From: Acetatifactor sp.
GTDB lineage: Bacteria > Bacillota > Clostridia > Lachnospirales > Lachnospiraceae
DNA length: 8,441 bases
Direction of reading: 5' to 3'
Assembly: GCA_024699575.1 (NCBI GenBank)
Contig: JAILPF010000342.1
Span: forward strand, 1 to 8,441
Every line of letters starts with the position of its first letter. Within the stretch, counting starts at the first letter, position 1. The position numbers and the translations under genes are program-made. Of the stretch, positions 7,258 to 8,441 are shown one piece after another. The notes under the pieces are model-generated. The model was given only the letters and a program-made list of their open reading frames with translations, searched no databases and was not told the origin of the DNA.

Positions 7258-8441
7258 ATGAAACTTGCGTTGATAGGAGCTGGACAGAGAGGAAGTATTT
7301 ATGCCGGATATGCGCAGGAAAAAATGAACGCGCAGATTGTGGCAATTGTGGATCCGAATGAGGAAAAACGTAAGATAGCAGCGGGAAAATACCGGGTGGA
7401 TGAGAGATATCTGTTTGCAGATTTTACAGATTTTTGTGCGGAGGGGAAGATTGCCGATGCGGTCATCATTGCCTCCATGGATCGGGATCACTATACACAG
7501 ACGATAAAATCTTTGGAACTTGGCTATGACATTCTTCTGGAAAAGCCCATATCTCCTGACCCACAGGAGTGTATGGCAATTCAAAAGAAGGCTCACGAGT
7601 GTAATCGGACAGTTACCGTGTGTCATGTACTTCGATATACCAACTTTTTTGCAACAATCAAAAAAATAATTGATTCCGGCGAACTGGGCAAAGTAGTAAC
7701 GATTCAGCATGCGGAAAATATCGGCAATTTTCATATGGCGCATTCTTTTGTCAGGGGAAATTGGAGAAACAGCGATATGACAAGTCCTATTATCATGCAG
7801 AAATCCTGTCATGATATGGATATTCTTGTGTGGCTTGTGGACAGTGAGGCAAAAAGAATCTCCTCTTTTGGAAGTCTGTTGTTCTTTGATGAGAAACATG
7901 CACCGAAGAACAGCGCGGCGCGATGCCTGGAGTGTGATGCTTCTGGGGAATGCCGTTTTGATGCCGTGAAAGCTTATCTTCCGGTGAGAGGGGGCTGGCC
8001 TGCTGAGGTTGTCTGTGAGGATCAAACGGAAGAAGGTCTGATGGAAGCATTGAAGACAAGTCCATATGGGAGATGTGTTTTTCGGTGTGATAATAATGTA
8101 TGTGACCACCAAGTCACCAATATAGAGTTTAAAAACGGCGTGACGGTATCTTTTCATCTGAGCGGTATGACCAACAGGATGCATCGAACCATCAAGGTTA
8201 TGTGTGAGCATGGAGAAATAATAGGGGATGATGATACAAATGAGTTGACGATTACCCATTATTCATCCAATGCAAAATATGAGGGCAAAACCAGAACAAT
8301 CTGTGTAGAAAGTCAGGAAGGTTTTCACGGAGGTGGCGATTACGGCTTGACTATGGACTTCTTAAAGCAATTGCAGGATGGGGAAGGGAAATGCCTGTCG
8401 TCCATTGACCGTTCCATAGAGAGCCACCTCATGGCATATGC
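7258..8441 (+). CDS. Gfo/Idh/MocA-family NAD(P)-dependent protein with Cys-rich segment (3' partial)
   Basis: The frame is open from ATG 7258 to the right edge (394 full codons, no stop); AAGGAG is 10 bases upstream. An N-terminal Rossmann domain has GAGQRG at 7-12, an acidic Asp after the second strand (AIVDPN) and the family signature EKP at 95-97. The C-terminal domain has CHVLRYTNFF (122-131), AHSFVRGNWR (160-170) and KSCHDMDILVWL (182-193), with His185 and Asp188 matching the HxxD catalytic pattern. An unusual cysteine group follows: C223, C226, C232, then GRCVFRCDN (C273, C277) and C282, which could bind a metal. The end (SIESHLMAY) looks close to the natural C-terminus of this family, so little is missing. 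It is soluble and cytoplasmic. It may oxidise a sugar (derivative), or be an NAD-dependent glycosidase like GH109 relatives; the sequence does not decide. Nothing argues for a pseudogene. Confidence 0.88.
   Translation, partial: MKLALIGAGQRGSIYAGYAQEKMNAQIVAIVDPNEEKRKIAAGKYRVDERYLFADFTDFCAEGKIADAVIIASMDRDHYTQTIKSLELGYDILLEKPISPDPQECMAIQKKAHECNRTVTVCHVLRYTNFFATIKKIIDSGELGKVVTIQHAENIGNFHMAHSFVRGNWRNSDMTSPIIMQKSCHDMDILVWLVDSEAKRISSFGSLLFFDEKHAPKNSAARCLECDASGECRFDAVKAYLPVRGGWPAEVVCEDQTEEGLMEALKTSPYGRCVFRCDNNVCDHQVTNIEFKNGVTVSFHLSGMTNRMHRTIKVMCEHGEIIGDDDTNELTITHYSSNAKYEGKTRTICVESQEGFHGGGDYGLTMDFLKQLQDGEGKCLSSIDRSIESHLMAY

Noticed and set aside
7234..8259. Long minus-strand open frame of 341 codons
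   Set aside because: It lies opposite the Gfo/Idh/MocA gene, whose frame has clear family motifs; the minus product is Cys/His/Ile-rich with no recognisable domain and looks like an antisense shadow.

Overview
The window is a dense, single-direction (+ strand) carbohydrate-utilisation locus of a Gram-positive, probably Clostridia/Lachnospiraceae-type, bacterium. The indications are moderate GC content, strong AGGAGG-type ribosome binding sites, a lipoprotein solute-binding protein, an LplB/YtcP-type ABC permease pair with no ATPase gene of its own, and a NAT_N/GNAT_C-type acyltransferase, an architecture I associate with Firmicutes. The genus is inferred from style only and is not proven.

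Layout: (1) 1-777, LplB-type ABC sugar permease, cut by the left edge; (2) 779-1672, the partner YtcP-type permease; (3) 1689-3227, a lipoprotein sugar-binding protein; (4) 3224-4735, a cytoplasmic GH31 glycosidase resembling the MYORG/alpha-galactosidase branch, overlapping the previous stop by ATGA; (5) 4736-4844, a 109-base gap with a 13-bp hairpin; (6) 4845-5945, a NahK-like APH-fold sugar kinase; (7) 5948-7240, a probable GNAT-like acyltransferase; (8) 7258-8441, a Gfo/Idh/MocA-family protein with a cysteine-rich insert, cut by the right edge. Apart from the 109-base gap, gene spacings run from a 4-base overlap to 17 bases, so this looks like one operon or two tandem ones separated by the hairpin.

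Working model (inference): an alpha-linked oligosaccharide or glycoside is captured by the lipoprotein, imported through the two permeases with a shared MsmX-type ATPase encoded elsewhere, and cleaved in the cytoplasm by GH31. The released sugar is phosphorylated by the NahK-like kinase. The Gfo/Idh/MocA protein would do an NAD-linked oxidation or an NAD-dependent glycosidic cleavage, and the acyltransferase would modify a sugar or derivative. No nucleotidyltransferase, epimerase, phosphorylase, ATPase or regulator lies in the window, so the substrate cannot be fixed. The combination of kinase, acyltransferase and Cys-rich oxidoreductase with a GH31 is the least explained part. No tRNA, rRNA, CRISPR, mobile element or phage feature was seen.
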